64,000 nucleotides of DNA, from positions 186,001 through 250,000 of the forward strand of contig NZ_BCVI01000006.1 of the NCBI RefSeq assembly GCF_001591665.1, read 5' to 3'. The notes under the pieces are model-generated. The model had not been told where the DNA came from. It did no database searches and was given only the letters and a program-made list of their open reading frames with translations. A program made the position numbers and the translations under genes. Positions 24,172 to 32,904 of this stretch are shown here, piece by piece. The first letter of the stretch is position 1; each line of letters begins with the position of its first letter. This stretch comes from Neobacillus soli NBRC 102451 (GTDB taxonomy: Bacteria > Bacillota > Bacilli > Bacillales > Cytobacillaceae).

Positions 24172-24453
24172 ATGAGCAAAATTGAAGTAGGCGAAGTCTT
24201 TACCATTAGCGATGAGAATGAGGTAGAACAGGAAGTTGAAGTGCTTGGAGTAATGACTATTGAGGGTTCGGATTATGTTGCGGTTGGATTTGCAGACGAC
24301 ATTAAACAAGAAACGGATGAGGATATTGATATTTTCTTTTTGAAGGTCGATGAAGATGGGGATTTCTCTGCGATAGAAAGTGATGAGGAATTTGATAAAG
24401 TATCTGCCGCATTTGATGAAATGATGGATGAAGATGAGGATGAGGTAGAGTAA
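24172..24453 (+). CDS. DUF1292-type small acidic protein
   Basis: 93 aa, extremely acidic C-terminus (DEMMDEDEDEVE). The core (GEVFTISDENEVEQEVEVLG, DYVAVGFADD, DIFFLKVDEDGDFSAIESDEE) matches the DUF1292/YrzB family of Firmicutes by pattern. Function unknown. Monocistronic, with its own terminator. Confidence 0.75.
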   Translation: MSKIEVGEVFTISDENEVEQEVEVLGVMTIEGSDYVAVGFADDIKQETDEDIDIFFLKVDEDGDFSAIESDEEFDKVSAAFDEMMDEDEDEVE

Positions 24454-24462
24454 AAAGGAACT

Positions 24463-24492
24463 GAAGGAAGGGGAAAGCCTTCCTTCTTTTTC
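24463..24492 (+). terminator. Terminator after the DUF1292 gene
   Basis: GAAGGAAGG / CCTTCCTTC stem, loop GGAAAG, then T run. Confidence 0.88.
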
Positions 24493-24572
24493 TATCAATT
24501 GGAATAATTATGCATGAATAAAATTTATTTTGGAACACTAAATAGGAGAACATCAACAAAGGAGTAAATTGT

Positions 24573-24821
24573 ATGTTAATTGAAAAAGGAACAATATATC
24601 AAATTTCACAAGGTGTTAAAGGTTTTTACAATTCGGCTGAAACCATGACAGTGAAAAGCAATAATGGGGTTACTGTACAGTTCATACTTGGAGATAGCAA
24701 GGGGCATGGCTCAATGCCGCTTGATCACTTAAATTATTTATTGAAAAAATCAAGCTTAACACAAATACCAAATAAACTAATGTTATTGAATACGGATAGC
24801 GATGATGAACAAATTGGTTAA
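24573..24821 (+). CDS. Hypothetical protein, 82 aa
   Basis: Ribosome site AAAGGAG before ATG 24573 and an own terminator support a real gene. The sequence (GTIYQISQGVKGFYNSAETM, NNGVTVQFILGDSKGHGSMP) suggests a small beta-rich protein. No family recognised. Confidence 0.6.
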   Translation: MLIEKGTIYQISQGVKGFYNSAETMTVKSNNGVTVQFILGDSKGHGSMPLDHLNYLLKKSSLTQIPNKLMLLNTDSDDEQIG

Positions 24822-24847
24822 TCATACAAAAACATTATTGCTTTAAC

Positions 24848-24884
24848 AAAGGCATTACTTCGACAAGGGGTAATGCTTTTTTCA
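24848..24884 (+). terminator. Terminator after the 82-aa gene
   Basis: AAGGCATTAC / GTAATGCTTT hairpin with T run. Confidence 0.75.
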
Positions 24885-24958
24885 TAATTAACTCTAATTG
24901 CCGGCATCTGTATTATAATAGATACTAAGATTCATGAAAGGCAGAAGGAGTGATTAAT

Positions 24959-26533
24959 ATGTCAGTGAAGATTTATACCAATGGGGCATTTTATACCTTT
25001 GATGCTGCCCATCCATCGGTTGAAGCCGTGGTGGTGGAAAACGGCAGAATTTTAGATGTTGGCACACATCAGGAAATGGTCTTGCAATGGGGCAGAAAAG
25101 GCGCCGCCATAATCGATTTACAAGGTAATATGGTGACTCCTGGTCTGATTGACAGCCATCTGCATCTTTCAGGTGTAGCATTCCATTTTTTAGACCTGGA
25201 TTTAACAGGGGTAAAAACAAAGCATGCGATGCTTGAAAAGATACGAGAGAGAGCTAGTACATTTGCTCCCGGAAAATGGCTGATTGGAATGGGCTGGGAT
25301 GAGAATCTATTTGAGGATGGTTCGATTCCAACGATAGAGGAGTTAGATCAAGTTGCACCGCATTGCCCAATCTATCTGAAAAGGATTTGTCATCATGCCT
25401 TTCTAGTTAATAGCAAGGCGCTTGAAATGTGTCAATACCAACCTTCCCTTGAAGTTCCTGCGGGAGGAACTATCGTTCTTGATTCGGTTACGAAAAAACC
25501 TACTGGACTATTGCTTGAATCTGCATCACAACTAATTACCAAATACATACCTGAAAAAACATATGATGAATTAAAAAATGGTTTGGCCCAGGCGATGAAG
25601 TTTGCTGTGCGGAAGGGATTAACGAGTGTACATACTAATGATCCCGCCTATTTAGGCGGTCTTGATCAAACCTATAAAATGTATAACGAATTAATAAATC
25701 TTGAACAAAAAGGTTTACGCTGTAATCTGCTCATCGATTATCCATACTTAAATAGATTAAAAGAAAAAGGTATGTATGCGGGGTTTGGAAATGAGAAATT
25801 ACAAATTGGCGCTATCAAGATTTTTGCTGATGGAGCATTTGGAAGAAGAACGGCCTTCCTATCGGAGCCCTATGCGGATGAACCCGGGCAGTGTGGTGAA
25901 GCGATGTTTGATCAAGAAAGACTATATGAAATTGTTAAAAATGTAAGGAGTCATGCCATGCCGCTTGCTGTCCATACGATTGGCGATCAAGCGTTGCAAC
26001 AGGTTTTGGATATCCTTGATCAATTTCCAAGAGTGAAATATCGAGACCGCTTGATCCACGTTTCTCTCATTCGAAAGGATTTAGTGGAGCGTTTGGCTGA
26101 CCCAAGCCGAATTGCTGACGTCCAGCCTAGATTTGTTGTTGGTGATTATCCATGGGTGAAAGAAAGACTCGGGGAGAGGCGGGAACAAGATTTATACGCA
26201 TGGAAAACATTACTATCGGCGGGGGTATTGTGTGCCGGCGGCTCTGATGCACCAGTAGAACCGGTTGATCCCTTGTTAGGCATTCATGCGGCCGTTACGC
26301 GCAGAGCCCCTTGGCAGTCACATCAAGGCTGGAATGAAAAACAGAAGCTGTCGATCCACGATGCCATTAAGTTGTTTACAGTTGGCGGTGCTTTGGCCAC
26401 AAATGAGGAAGATAGCAAGGGAACAATTTCAAGGGGAAAGTTAGCAGATATGACAGTCTTCTCGAAAAATCTCTTTTCCATTGAAAACCCGGATGAACTG
26501 TTAACAACAAATGTTTGCTATGACCATTATTAA
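24959..26533 (+). CDS. ytcJ: YtcJ-like metal-dependent amidohydrolase
   Basis: 524 aa. Amidohydrolase superfamily, subtype of YtcJ/exoenzyme-regulator AepA: TPGLIDSHLHL (first metal ligands), IGMGWDENLFEDG, FADGAFGRRTAFLSEPY, PLAVHTIGDQAL, and CAGGSDAPVEPVDPLLGIHAAVTR near the C-terminus. The substrate is not known for the family as a whole. ATG 24959 is preceded by GAAGGAG 8 nt upstream, better than the in-frame GTG at 24950. Cytosolic. Stands alone. Confidence 0.85.
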   Translation: MSVKIYTNGAFYTFDAAHPSVEAVVVENGRILDVGTHQEMVLQWGRKGAAIIDLQGNMVTPGLIDSHLHLSGVAFHFLDLDLTGVKTKHAMLEKIRERASTFAPGKWLIGMGWDENLFEDGSIPTIEELDQVAPHCPIYLKRICHHAFLVNSKALEMCQYQPSLEVPAGGTIVLDSVTKKPTGLLLESASQLITKYIPEKTYDELKNGLAQAMKFAVRKGLTSVHTNDPAYLGGLDQTYKMYNELINLEQKGLRCNLLIDYPYLNRLKEKGMYAGFGNEKLQIGAIKIFADGAFGRRTAFLSEPYADEPGQCGEAMFDQERLYEIVKNVRSHAMPLAVHTIGDQALQQVLDILDQFPRVKYRDRLIHVSLIRKDLVERLADPSRIADVQPRFVVGDYPWVKERLGERREQDLYAWKTLLSAGVLCAGGSDAPVEPVDPLLGIHAAVTRRAPWQSHQGWNEKQKLSIHDAIKLFTVGGALATNEEDSKGTISRGKLADMTVFSKNLFSIENPDELLTTNVCYDHY

Positions 26534-26589
26534 TGGTGAAATCCAAGTGGTATAATCTAGGCTTTGCTGGGGATGGAACAAATACATAA

Positions 26590-26626
26590 TTAAAAAAGAA
26601 TTCCCAACCACATATTGGTTGGGAAT
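26590..26626 (-). terminator. Terminator between converging ytcJ and the secreted-protein gene
   Basis: Perfect stem ATTCCCAACCA / TGGTTGGGAAT with loop CATAT. The T run (TTCTTTTTT) is on the minus strand, so it chiefly ends the 26635 gene. Confidence 0.8.
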
Positions 26627-26634
26627 ATTATTGT

Positions 26635-27027
26635 TTATTCGGAATCCGCTGGACTAATACCACCGAATTCTCCATCAATAAAAACAGCCATGATTTGTAC
26701 TCCTGCATTATTTGTAAATGGAACACCTACAATTATTTGTCCAGTTTTATTAAATCTAAGGACTTCAACAGAATTGGCGCCTTGCCATTTAAAACTATCC
26801 TTTTTAAGATTTTTTTCTACTTCCTTATATTCTTTACTGCTAATTATTTTTGCAACGATTTTATTTCTTTCAGCTCCGAAAATGGGTGTAACGTTGTGGC
26901 ACTCACAATTTTCATCCACTGTTTGAGGTGCAGTTGTTGGTTCTGCCGCCTTTGCAGTATTCCCTGTAGCCACAAACAATGATAATGCAATAAAGCCCCC
27001 AAATAAAACTGTTAATAACTTCTTCAT
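26635..27027 (-). CDS. Secreted protein of unknown function
   Basis: 130 aa. A clear signal peptide (MKKLLTVLFGGFIALSLFVA ... AKA) is followed by an exported region with a CEC motif (DENCECHNVTP) and SERNK-like FGAERNKIVAKIISSKEYKE, ending VQIMAVFIDGEFGGISPADS. I have the impression of a secreted Bacillus family that includes bacteriocin-like precursors, but cannot confirm it. Strong ribosome site AAAGGAGGAAAAAG. Confidence 0.6.
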   Translation of the reverse strand: MKKLLTVLFGGFIALSLFVATGNTAKAAEPTTAPQTVDENCECHNVTPIFGAERNKIVAKIISSKEYKEVEKNLKKDSFKWQGANSVEVLRFNKTGQIIVGVPFTNNAGVQIMAVFIDGEFGGISPADSE

Positions 27028-27137
27028 TCTTTTTCCTCCTTTATTTAAACTCCCATACTAAATTCTCTAAATTTCGACAAACTCCTTCAAAAAACTTGGA
27101 AAAATATTCGACAAATACCATATTTTATTACAATCTT

Positions 27138-27150
27138 GTGTCAGGCACCA
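27138..27150. repeat. Copy 2 (13 of 14 bp) of GGTGTCAGGCACCA
   Basis: GTGTCAGGCACCA in the non-coding gap between two minus-strand secreted-protein genes; compare 1196-1209 and 28726-28739. Confidence 0.6.
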
Positions 27151-27171
27151 CTATGATAAAGATAAAACTAG

Positions 27172-27210
27172 AAAAGGCTGCATCCTCTAAAGAAGAGAGT
27201 GCAGCCTTTT
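27172..27210 (-). terminator. Terminator of the GH18 gene
   Basis: AAAAGGCTGCA / TGCAGCCTTTT stem just after the stop of the gene at 27214, with T-rich sequence on the minus strand. Confidence 0.85.
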
Positions 27211-27213
27211 CGT

Positions 27214-28389
27214 TTAGTTGTTTTTCTTTACTGTATAGTATTTAATAGGATCTTTACTTGAATCCTTCAGTGCCCCAAAAATAGTACTTGTAAGACTGTG
27301 CGGTCCTTGGGCGTCAAGTCCAGCCTCCCACAGCATCATGCCGCCGAAGCCGTGATCAAGTGCCAGTTTGGTTTTCTTTTTCATGGTCGTATCGCCATTA
27401 TAATGATAGGTTGTGCCATTCATACTAACAGTATCTTTTGAAGCATTTGCCGGGTCCTTGTTAATAATGGCTCCATAGGAAACCTGTTTGATTTTTGGAT
27501 TATCAGGCTGGGCGTAAAAGGGAACACCCAAAACGAGTTTTTCCTTTGAAATTTTTTGTTTTTCAAAAAGGTCGGTCCAATAGTTGACGATTTTCTCCGT
27601 AAACGGATAGGGAGATAAGTTGGCCGCATTATACCTGTCATCCCACTGGCCATCGTAGGCCATGATATTGACATGGTCCACATCCCGAAACATGGAAGGT
27701 TGATACTTTACAAAGCCGATTTCGGTCAAGGTTACGGCATGTATTTTTGAATAGACGGCTATAGACAGCTCCTTCTTTTTTGGATGAAGCTGTGTGCTTA
27801 ACTCTTTCGCAAAAGCAGCAAGATTTTCCGCATCCGCATCCGAGCGCGGGTGCTCAAAATCGATATCAATTCCATCGAGTTTTTCTCGAACGGCAAAACT
27901 TGTAAGCTCGTTAACTAGCTTTGTTCTAGATGTAGGATTAGTTATCGCTGCTTTAAAATAGGGATACGATTCACCGCCACTGATGTGAAACCAGCCGCCA
28001 ACAGCCAACATTACTTTTGTATTGGATTTTTCAGCTTTTGCTACGGTTGTCCGTAAGTTTTTTAAGGCAGCATCACCATTAAGCAAAATGCCTCCGTCCT
28101 TTGTCGGATGGGCGAAGGAGAAAATCACATGGGTTAGTTTGGAGTAATCAACGACGTTTGGATCACGAAAATCCTGTACATAACCGATGAGGACCTTTGA
28201 TTGTGTTTTTTCCACTTTTGGTAATTCTTTTGTAGGCGGTTTGATGGCCGATAAAGGTGCTCTATCTGTATTAATAGTTTCTGTTTGATCATCTTTTGCG
28301 TTGTTAGTGGAGAAAAAGACTCCGGTAACAATTCCCCCAATGAAGGTAATCGCAATTACCAATGTAATGAGGAGATAACGTTTTTTCAT
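27214..28389 (-). CDS. Membrane-anchored or secreted GH18 glycosyl hydrolase
   Basis: 391 aa. An N-terminal hydrophobic segment (residues 5-27, MKKRYLLITLVIAITFIGGI...) acts as signal anchor. The catalytic GH18 barrel follows: IGYVQDFRD, VMLAVGGWFH (SxGG-like), and the DxxDxDxE motif LDGIDIDFEHP with catalytic Glu, then MAYDGQWDDRYN and GFGGMMLWEAGLD. It probably cleaves chitin- or peptidoglycan-like beta-1,4-GlcNAc bonds; no spore-type LysM domain is seen. Strong ribosome site AAGGAGG. Monocistronic. Confidence 0.88.
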   Translation of the reverse strand: MKKRYLLITLVIAITFIGGIVTGVFFSTNNAKDDQTETINTDRAPLSAIKPPTKELPKVEKTQSKVLIGYVQDFRDPNVVDYSKLTHVIFSFAHPTKDGGILLNGDAALKNLRTTVAKAEKSNTKVMLAVGGWFHISGGESYPYFKAAITNPTSRTKLVNELTSFAVREKLDGIDIDFEHPRSDADAENLAAFAKELSTQLHPKKKELSIAVYSKIHAVTLTEIGFVKYQPSMFRDVDHVNIMAYDGQWDDRYNAANLSPYPFTEKIVNYWTDLFEKQKISKEKLVLGVPFYAQPDNPKIKQVSYGAIINKDPANASKDTVSMNGTTYHYNGDTTMKKKTKLALDHGFGGMMLWEAGLDAQGPHSLTSTIFGALKDSSKDPIKYYTVKKNN

Positions 28390-28579
28390 CGTTTGTTCCT
28401 CCTTACTATTCTTTACATTAAAAATTGTAACAGATAAAGTAAGGAAGAATGGTTGGTAATATCCACCTATCTAGGCGTTAAAGCCTTTCAAAAGTTGAAA
28501 AGATTCTTGTTTTTGATATAATAAAAAGGTTAATGATAAAAAGACATTTATTTTTTATAAAGATTTTAAGGTGGTCAGT

Positions 28580-29539
28580 ATGAATCAAGAATATAGAGTA
28601 TTGTTGTATTATAAATATGTAACGATTGAAAATCCTGAAGAAGTTACCCAAGAACATCTTCAATACTGTAAAGATTTGGGCCTTAAAGGCCGAATCATCA
28701 TTGCAGCGGAAGGGATAAATGGGACGGTGTCAGGCACCATTGAACAAACGGATGAGTATATGAAATATATGGAAGAGCATTCTCTTTTTGCAGGGACTAT
28801 TTTTAAAATCGATGAGGCCCCCGAGCATGCTTTTAAGAAAATGCGGGTGCGGTGCAGACCTGAACTTGTGACGTTACGTTTAGAAGATGATGTCGACCCG
28901 AATATTCAAACCGGAAAGCATTTGAAACCGAAGGAATTCTTTGCGGAAATGCAAAAGGAAGATACGGTAGTGATTGATGCACGAAATGACTATGAATATG
29001 ATTTAGGTCATTTCAGGGGTGCGGTTCGACCTGATATTTTGAATTTCCGTGATCTGCCTGATTGGATCAGAGAAAATAAACAGACGTTTGAAGGCAAAAA
29101 GATTCTTACCTATTGCACGGGTGGAATTCGTTGTGAAAAGTTTTCGGGCTGGCTCCTTAAAGAGGGCTTTGAAGATGTATCACAGTTAGATGGCGGGATT
29201 GTTACTTATGGAAAAGATCCCGAAGTACAGGGTGATTTATGGGATGGGCAGCTCTATGTGTTTGATGAGCGAATAAGTGTTCCTGTCAACCGAAAAGAGC
29301 ATGTTATTGTCGGGAAAGATCATTTCAGCGGTGAGCAATGTGAGCGTTACGTGAATTGTGCCAATCCTGAGTGTAATAAAAAAATCCTTTGTTCAGAGGA
29401 AAACGAACATCGTTATTTACGGAGCTGTTCCCATGAATGCAGGATTCATCCGAGAAACCGTTATATTTCAGAGCATGGATTAAGCGAAGAAGAGGTAAAG
29501 GAAAGACTCACGACCTTAGAAAAAGAAGTTACTAGATAA
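28580..29539 (+). CDS. trhO: tRNA U34 hydroxylase (rhodanese family, TrhO)
   Basis: 319 aa. Oxygen-dependent 5-hydroxyuridine formation at tRNA position 34. The N-domain ([29 protein letters not shown]) precedes a rhodanese domain with active Cys in [15 protein letters not shown], and the C-terminal Zn-binding-like cysteines [18 protein letters not shown] and SCSHEC match the TrhO/YbfQ type of Firmicutes. I start at ATG 28580 (after AAGGTGG) rather than GTG 28571. Confidence 0.9.
   Translation: MNQEYRVLLYYKYVTIENPEEVTQEHLQYCKDLGLKGRIIIAAEGINGTVSGTIEQTDEYMKYMEEHSLFAGTIFKIDEAPEHAFKKMRVRCRPELVTLRLEDDVDPNIQTGKHLKPKEFFAEMQKEDTVVIDARNDYEYDLGHFRGAVRPDILNFRDLPDWIRENKQTFEGKKILTYCTGGIRCEKFSGWLLKEGFEDVSQLDGGIVTYGKDPEVQGDLWDGQLYVFDERISVPVNRKEHVIVGKDHFSGEQCERYVNCANPECNKKILCSEENEHRYLRSCSHECRIHPRNRYISEHGLSEEEVKERLTTLEKEVTR
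28726..28739. repeat. Copy 3 of GGTGTCAGGCACCA, inside trhO
   Basis: All 14 bases match the copy at 1196-1209. Here they encode TVSGT within the conserved GINGTVSGT segment, so this copy may be coincidental or its codon choice biased by the repeat. Confidence 0.5.
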
Positions 29540-29698
29540 GCAGGTTTAGGCAGTTCATTATATGAGCTGCCTTTCTTGTATATATGAAATCTTACATAAA
29601 AAGAGGAAATTATCGATAAATATTGAATATACTTGTGAAGGCTTAAGCGAACTGTTATGAAATTAAAACAGAGTAAATTTCCTGAAAGGGGCGTTAAA

Positions 29699-31486
29699 AT
29701 GTCGACATTCACAAGCAGAAATGAAGTACCGGTGCATGAAAAATGGAATTTAGCTGATATATATACTGACCTTAGCGAATGGGAAGAGGATCTTCAGCTG
29801 ATTGAAAAAATGGCAGAAAAACTAAAGAGATATGACGGGGAAATAATAGACGGTTTTACCTTGTTTCAATATCTAAAACAAGGAGAAGAGTTATCATTTC
29901 TTTTCAACAAAGTTTATGCGTATGCAATGTTGATGGTGGATGAAAATACAAGAGAAACCAGGCCGCAATCATACTTAGACCGTGCAAAACAATTGAGTGT
30001 GAAAGTTAGTGCATCAACCTCGTTCTTCTTACCCTTTCTATTAAGCTTAGATGAGGAAACATTAAAAAGTTATATTTTAGAGGAAGACAGGCTGGAATAT
30101 TTCGCGGAGGACTTATGGGAGTCCTTCCGGTACAAGAAACACGTGCTTAGCAAGGAGCAGGAGGAAGTTCTCTCGCAATTAGGGGAAGCACTATCCGTGC
30201 CGGGACATACGTTCGGAATGATGAATAACGCGGATATTAAGTTTGGGGAAGTAACTGGGGATAATGGAGAACGTGTGGAGTTAACCAGAGGAATGTACAC
30301 CAAATTAATCGAGGATGAAAACAGGGAAAAGCGCAGGGAGGCCTATAAGGCCTATTATCAGCCTTACGTACAATTGAAAAATTCTATTGCCTCAACGCTT
30401 TCAGCGGCTATAAAAAATAATGTCACACTGGCTAAAATCCGTCATTATCCGTCTGTGTTAGAAAAAGCCTTATTTGGTGATAAAGTTCCGAAAGAGGTCT
30501 ATCTGAATCTGATTGAAACAACGAAAAATAATATTGCTCCACTTCATCAGTATTCAAGGATTCGCAAGGAAAAACTGGAGCTAGATGAACTTCGTCAATA
30601 TGATATGAGTGTCCCGCTCGTTAGTGGAGTAAAACAAGTATTACCGTATGAGGAAGCCTATGAAACGATGTGCAAGGCTTTAGCACCTTTAGGAGAGGAA
30701 TACATTAAAACCCTTAAGGAATTTAAGGATTCCCGCTATTTAGATGTTCGGGAAACACCTGGGAAACGGTCTGGGGCATACAATCTTGGCGTGTATGGTG
30801 TCCATCCTTTCATCCTCTTAAATCACCAAGATGATTTGGATAGTTTATTCACGTTAGTCCATGAATGCGGGCACGGGGTTCACAGTAAGTTGAGTTCACA
30901 ACACCAGCCGCAAATTACCGCCCGTTATAGTATATTCGTTGCGGAGGTAGCCTCAACCGTTAATGAGGTCCTTTTAATAAACTATTTATTAACCAATGAA
31001 AAGGATGCTGACCTTCGGAAACACCTGCTCAATCACTTCATTGATCAGTTTAAGGGGACATTCTTTACGCAGGTAATGTTTGCGGAGTTTGAGATGAAGA
31101 CACATGAAATGGCTGAAAAGGGACTGCCCTTAAATGTAGAAGTATTCAATCAAACCTATGAGACTTTGTTCCGGGAATATAATGGGGACGACGTAGTTTT
31201 TGATGAGGAAGTGAAATATGGCTGGTCAAGAATTCCTCATTTTTACCGTCCATTTTACGTTTACAAGTATGCAACTGGATTTGCCTCAGCCATCCATTTG
31301 GCAACCAAGATTTTGGACGGCGACCAGCAAACCCTAACTTCTTATTTAGAATTTTTAAAGAGCGGCAGTTCGGATTATCCTCTTGAATTGTTGAAGAAGA
31401 CCGGGGTGGATTTAACCACACCATACCCAATCGAAAATTCACTTAAACGGTTTGGAGAACTGGTGGAAGAATTCTCGAAACTCTAA
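29699..31486 (+). CDS. pepF: Oligoendopeptidase F
   Basis: 595 aa. Cytosolic zinc metallopeptidase of family M3B: TLVHECGHGVHS (H388, E389, H392) with the downstream Glu in EVASTVNEVLL; the C-terminal GWSRIPHFYRPFYVYKYATG motif is typical. It degrades short peptides. ATG 29699 (after GAAAGGGG) begins the family-like N-terminus (RNEVPVHEKWNLADIY); an upstream in-frame ATG at 29657 lacks a ribosome site. Confidence 0.95.
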   Translation: MSTFTSRNEVPVHEKWNLADIYTDLSEWEEDLQLIEKMAEKLKRYDGEIIDGFTLFQYLKQGEELSFLFNKVYAYAMLMVDENTRETRPQSYLDRAKQLSVKVSASTSFFLPFLLSLDEETLKSYILEEDRLEYFAEDLWESFRYKKHVLSKEQEEVLSQLGEALSVPGHTFGMMNNADIKFGEVTGDNGERVELTRGMYTKLIEDENREKRREAYKAYYQPYVQLKNSIASTLSAAIKNNVTLAKIRHYPSVLEKALFGDKVPKEVYLNLIETTKNNIAPLHQYSRIRKEKLELDELRQYDMSVPLVSGVKQVLPYEEAYETMCKALAPLGEEYIKTLKEFKDSRYLDVRETPGKRSGAYNLGVYGVHPFILLNHQDDLDSLFTLVHECGHGVHSKLSSQHQPQITARYSIFVAEVASTVNEVLLINYLLTNEKDADLRKHLLNHFIDQFKGTFFTQVMFAEFEMKTHEMAEKGLPLNVEVFNQTYETLFREYNGDDVVFDEEVKYGWSRIPHFYRPFYVYKYATGFASAIHLATKILDGDQQTLTSYLEFLKSGSSDYPLELLKKTGVDLTTPYPIENSLKRFGELVEEFSKL

Positions 31487-31506
31487 GATTTATTATTTGT
31501 CTGTTA

Positions 31507-31558
31507 GAACCACCGAAAGTCACCTTCATCAGAGTGACTACGGTGGTTTTTTATTTTT
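31507..31558 (+). terminator. Terminator of pepF
   Basis: Long imperfect stem AACCACCG ... AGTCAC / GTGAC ... CGGTGGTT followed by T run. Confidence 0.85.
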
Positions 31559-31625
31559 AATAGAGTAAAAGATGAAGTTATTGTAGAATTAAGAAGATTA
31601 GATATATAAAAGGGGTTAATCAGAT

Positions 31626-32843
31626 ATGAGCAGAAAAAACGACATGAGCGAAACAAAGACTAGAAAAGAACGTCATCGTTCCAAAAAGCCTATTCCATTT
31701 ATTATCATTGCCATAGGTGTGATACTGGCTGCAGGCTTTTTCTTTACTAGTAAGATAAAGTCCGAAGAAGCCTCTACTAAAATTCCAAAGAACGAGGTAA
31801 AAAGTTCTGTAGTGACAAAGAAACACGAAACGGAGACCAAACCGGAGGTAAAACCGGAAACGAAGCCGGAACCGGTAATCGAAACATCAATTAAAATTAG
31901 TGCAGCTGGGGATTTTACCCTTGGGACTGATGAGACCTTTACCTATAGTGATTCCTTCGTCAAAACAGCTTCAGCCAAGGGGCTCCCATATTTTATTGGA
32001 GGTTTGGATGATATCTTCAAAAAGGATGATTTTACAACAGTAAATTTAGAAACAACACTTACAAATGCTACAAACAAAGCAGAGAAAAAATTTCGCTTTA
32101 AAGGTGATCCTTCCTATGCAAAAATTTTAGAACTAGGCGGGATTGAAGCGGTTAATTTAGCAAACAATCATATCCATGACTACCTGCAGAAAGGCTACAC
32201 GGATACCATCTCCTCGCTAGAGAATCAAAAAATCGGCTATTTTGGTTACGACAATCAATACATAAAGACGATTAAAGGCGTTAAATTGGGGGCATTGGGG
32301 TATGAGGGCTGGAATGATACAGCAGAGATACGCAAAATAGTCAGCCAGGATATCAAAAAATTACGGGCTCAAGGGGCACAGATTGTTCTTGTCCATTATC
32401 ATTGGGGGAATGAAAGTCAGTACGTCCCGAATGGTTCGCAAAAGTCATTAGCACGGTTTACGATTGATAGTGGGGCGGATCTAATACTTGGTCATCATCC
32501 CCATGTGGTCCAAGGGATTGAAGAATATAAGGGGAAATTTATTGTCTATAGTTTAGGCAACTTTATGTTTGGCGGGAATAGAAATCCAAGAGACAAGGAT
32601 ACGTTTGTTTTTCAACAAACCTTTCATTTGAAAAATGAAGTCCTTTCAGATGCAAAAGAAATTAATGTGGTTCCTTTTTCGATTTCTTCGGTTTCCTCGA
32701 GAAATGATTATCAACCTACGTTATTAACTGGCTCAGAACGGGAAAGGGTCAAGCAGAAGATCATTGATGGTTCTAACAAAATCAATGGCTCTGCTTGGCT
32801 TGTATATGAAAATAATGATCAAGTAGTAAAAAAAGAGAACTAG
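31626..32843 (+). CDS. CapA/PgsA-like membrane-anchored metallophosphoesterase
   Basis: 405 aa. A cytosolic basic N-terminus, one transmembrane helix (about 23-40, FIIIAIGVILAAGFFF), a Lys/Pro/Glu-rich spacer (KPEVKPETKPEP) and a PGA_cap domain: AAGDFTLG, VNLETTLT, NLANNHIHD, VHYHWGNE, LGHHPHVVQG and SLGNFMFGG, the metal ligands of calcineurin-like enzymes. Similar to YwtB/PgsA of poly-gamma-glutamate synthesis, but no capB/capC genes are nearby, so its role here is not defined. Confidence 0.85.
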   Translation: MSRKNDMSETKTRKERHRSKKPIPFIIIAIGVILAAGFFFTSKIKSEEASTKIPKNEVKSSVVTKKHETETKPEVKPETKPEPVIETSIKISAAGDFTLGTDETFTYSDSFVKTASAKGLPYFIGGLDDIFKKDDFTTVNLETTLTNATNKAEKKFRFKGDPSYAKILELGGIEAVNLANNHIHDYLQKGYTDTISSLENQKIGYFGYDNQYIKTIKGVKLGALGYEGWNDTAEIRKIVSQDIKKLRAQGAQIVLVHYHWGNESQYVPNGSQKSLARFTIDSGADLILGHHPHVVQGIEEYKGKFIVYSLGNFMFGGNRNPRDKDTFVFQQTFHLKNEVLSDAKEINVVPFSISSVSSRNDYQPTLLTGSERERVKQKIIDGSNKINGSAWLVYENNDQVVKKEN

Positions 32844-32873
32844 TCATTTTCTAGTGGCTTAATAATAAAGTTT

Positions 32874-32904
32874 AAAGGTTCAGTAACCACTGTTCCTTTA
32901 TTTT
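32874..32904 (+). terminator. Terminator after the CapA-like gene
   Basis: AAAGGTTCAGT / ACTGTTCCTTT hairpin with ATTTTA tail; overlaps the end of the converging glycosyltransferase gene. Confidence 0.55.
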
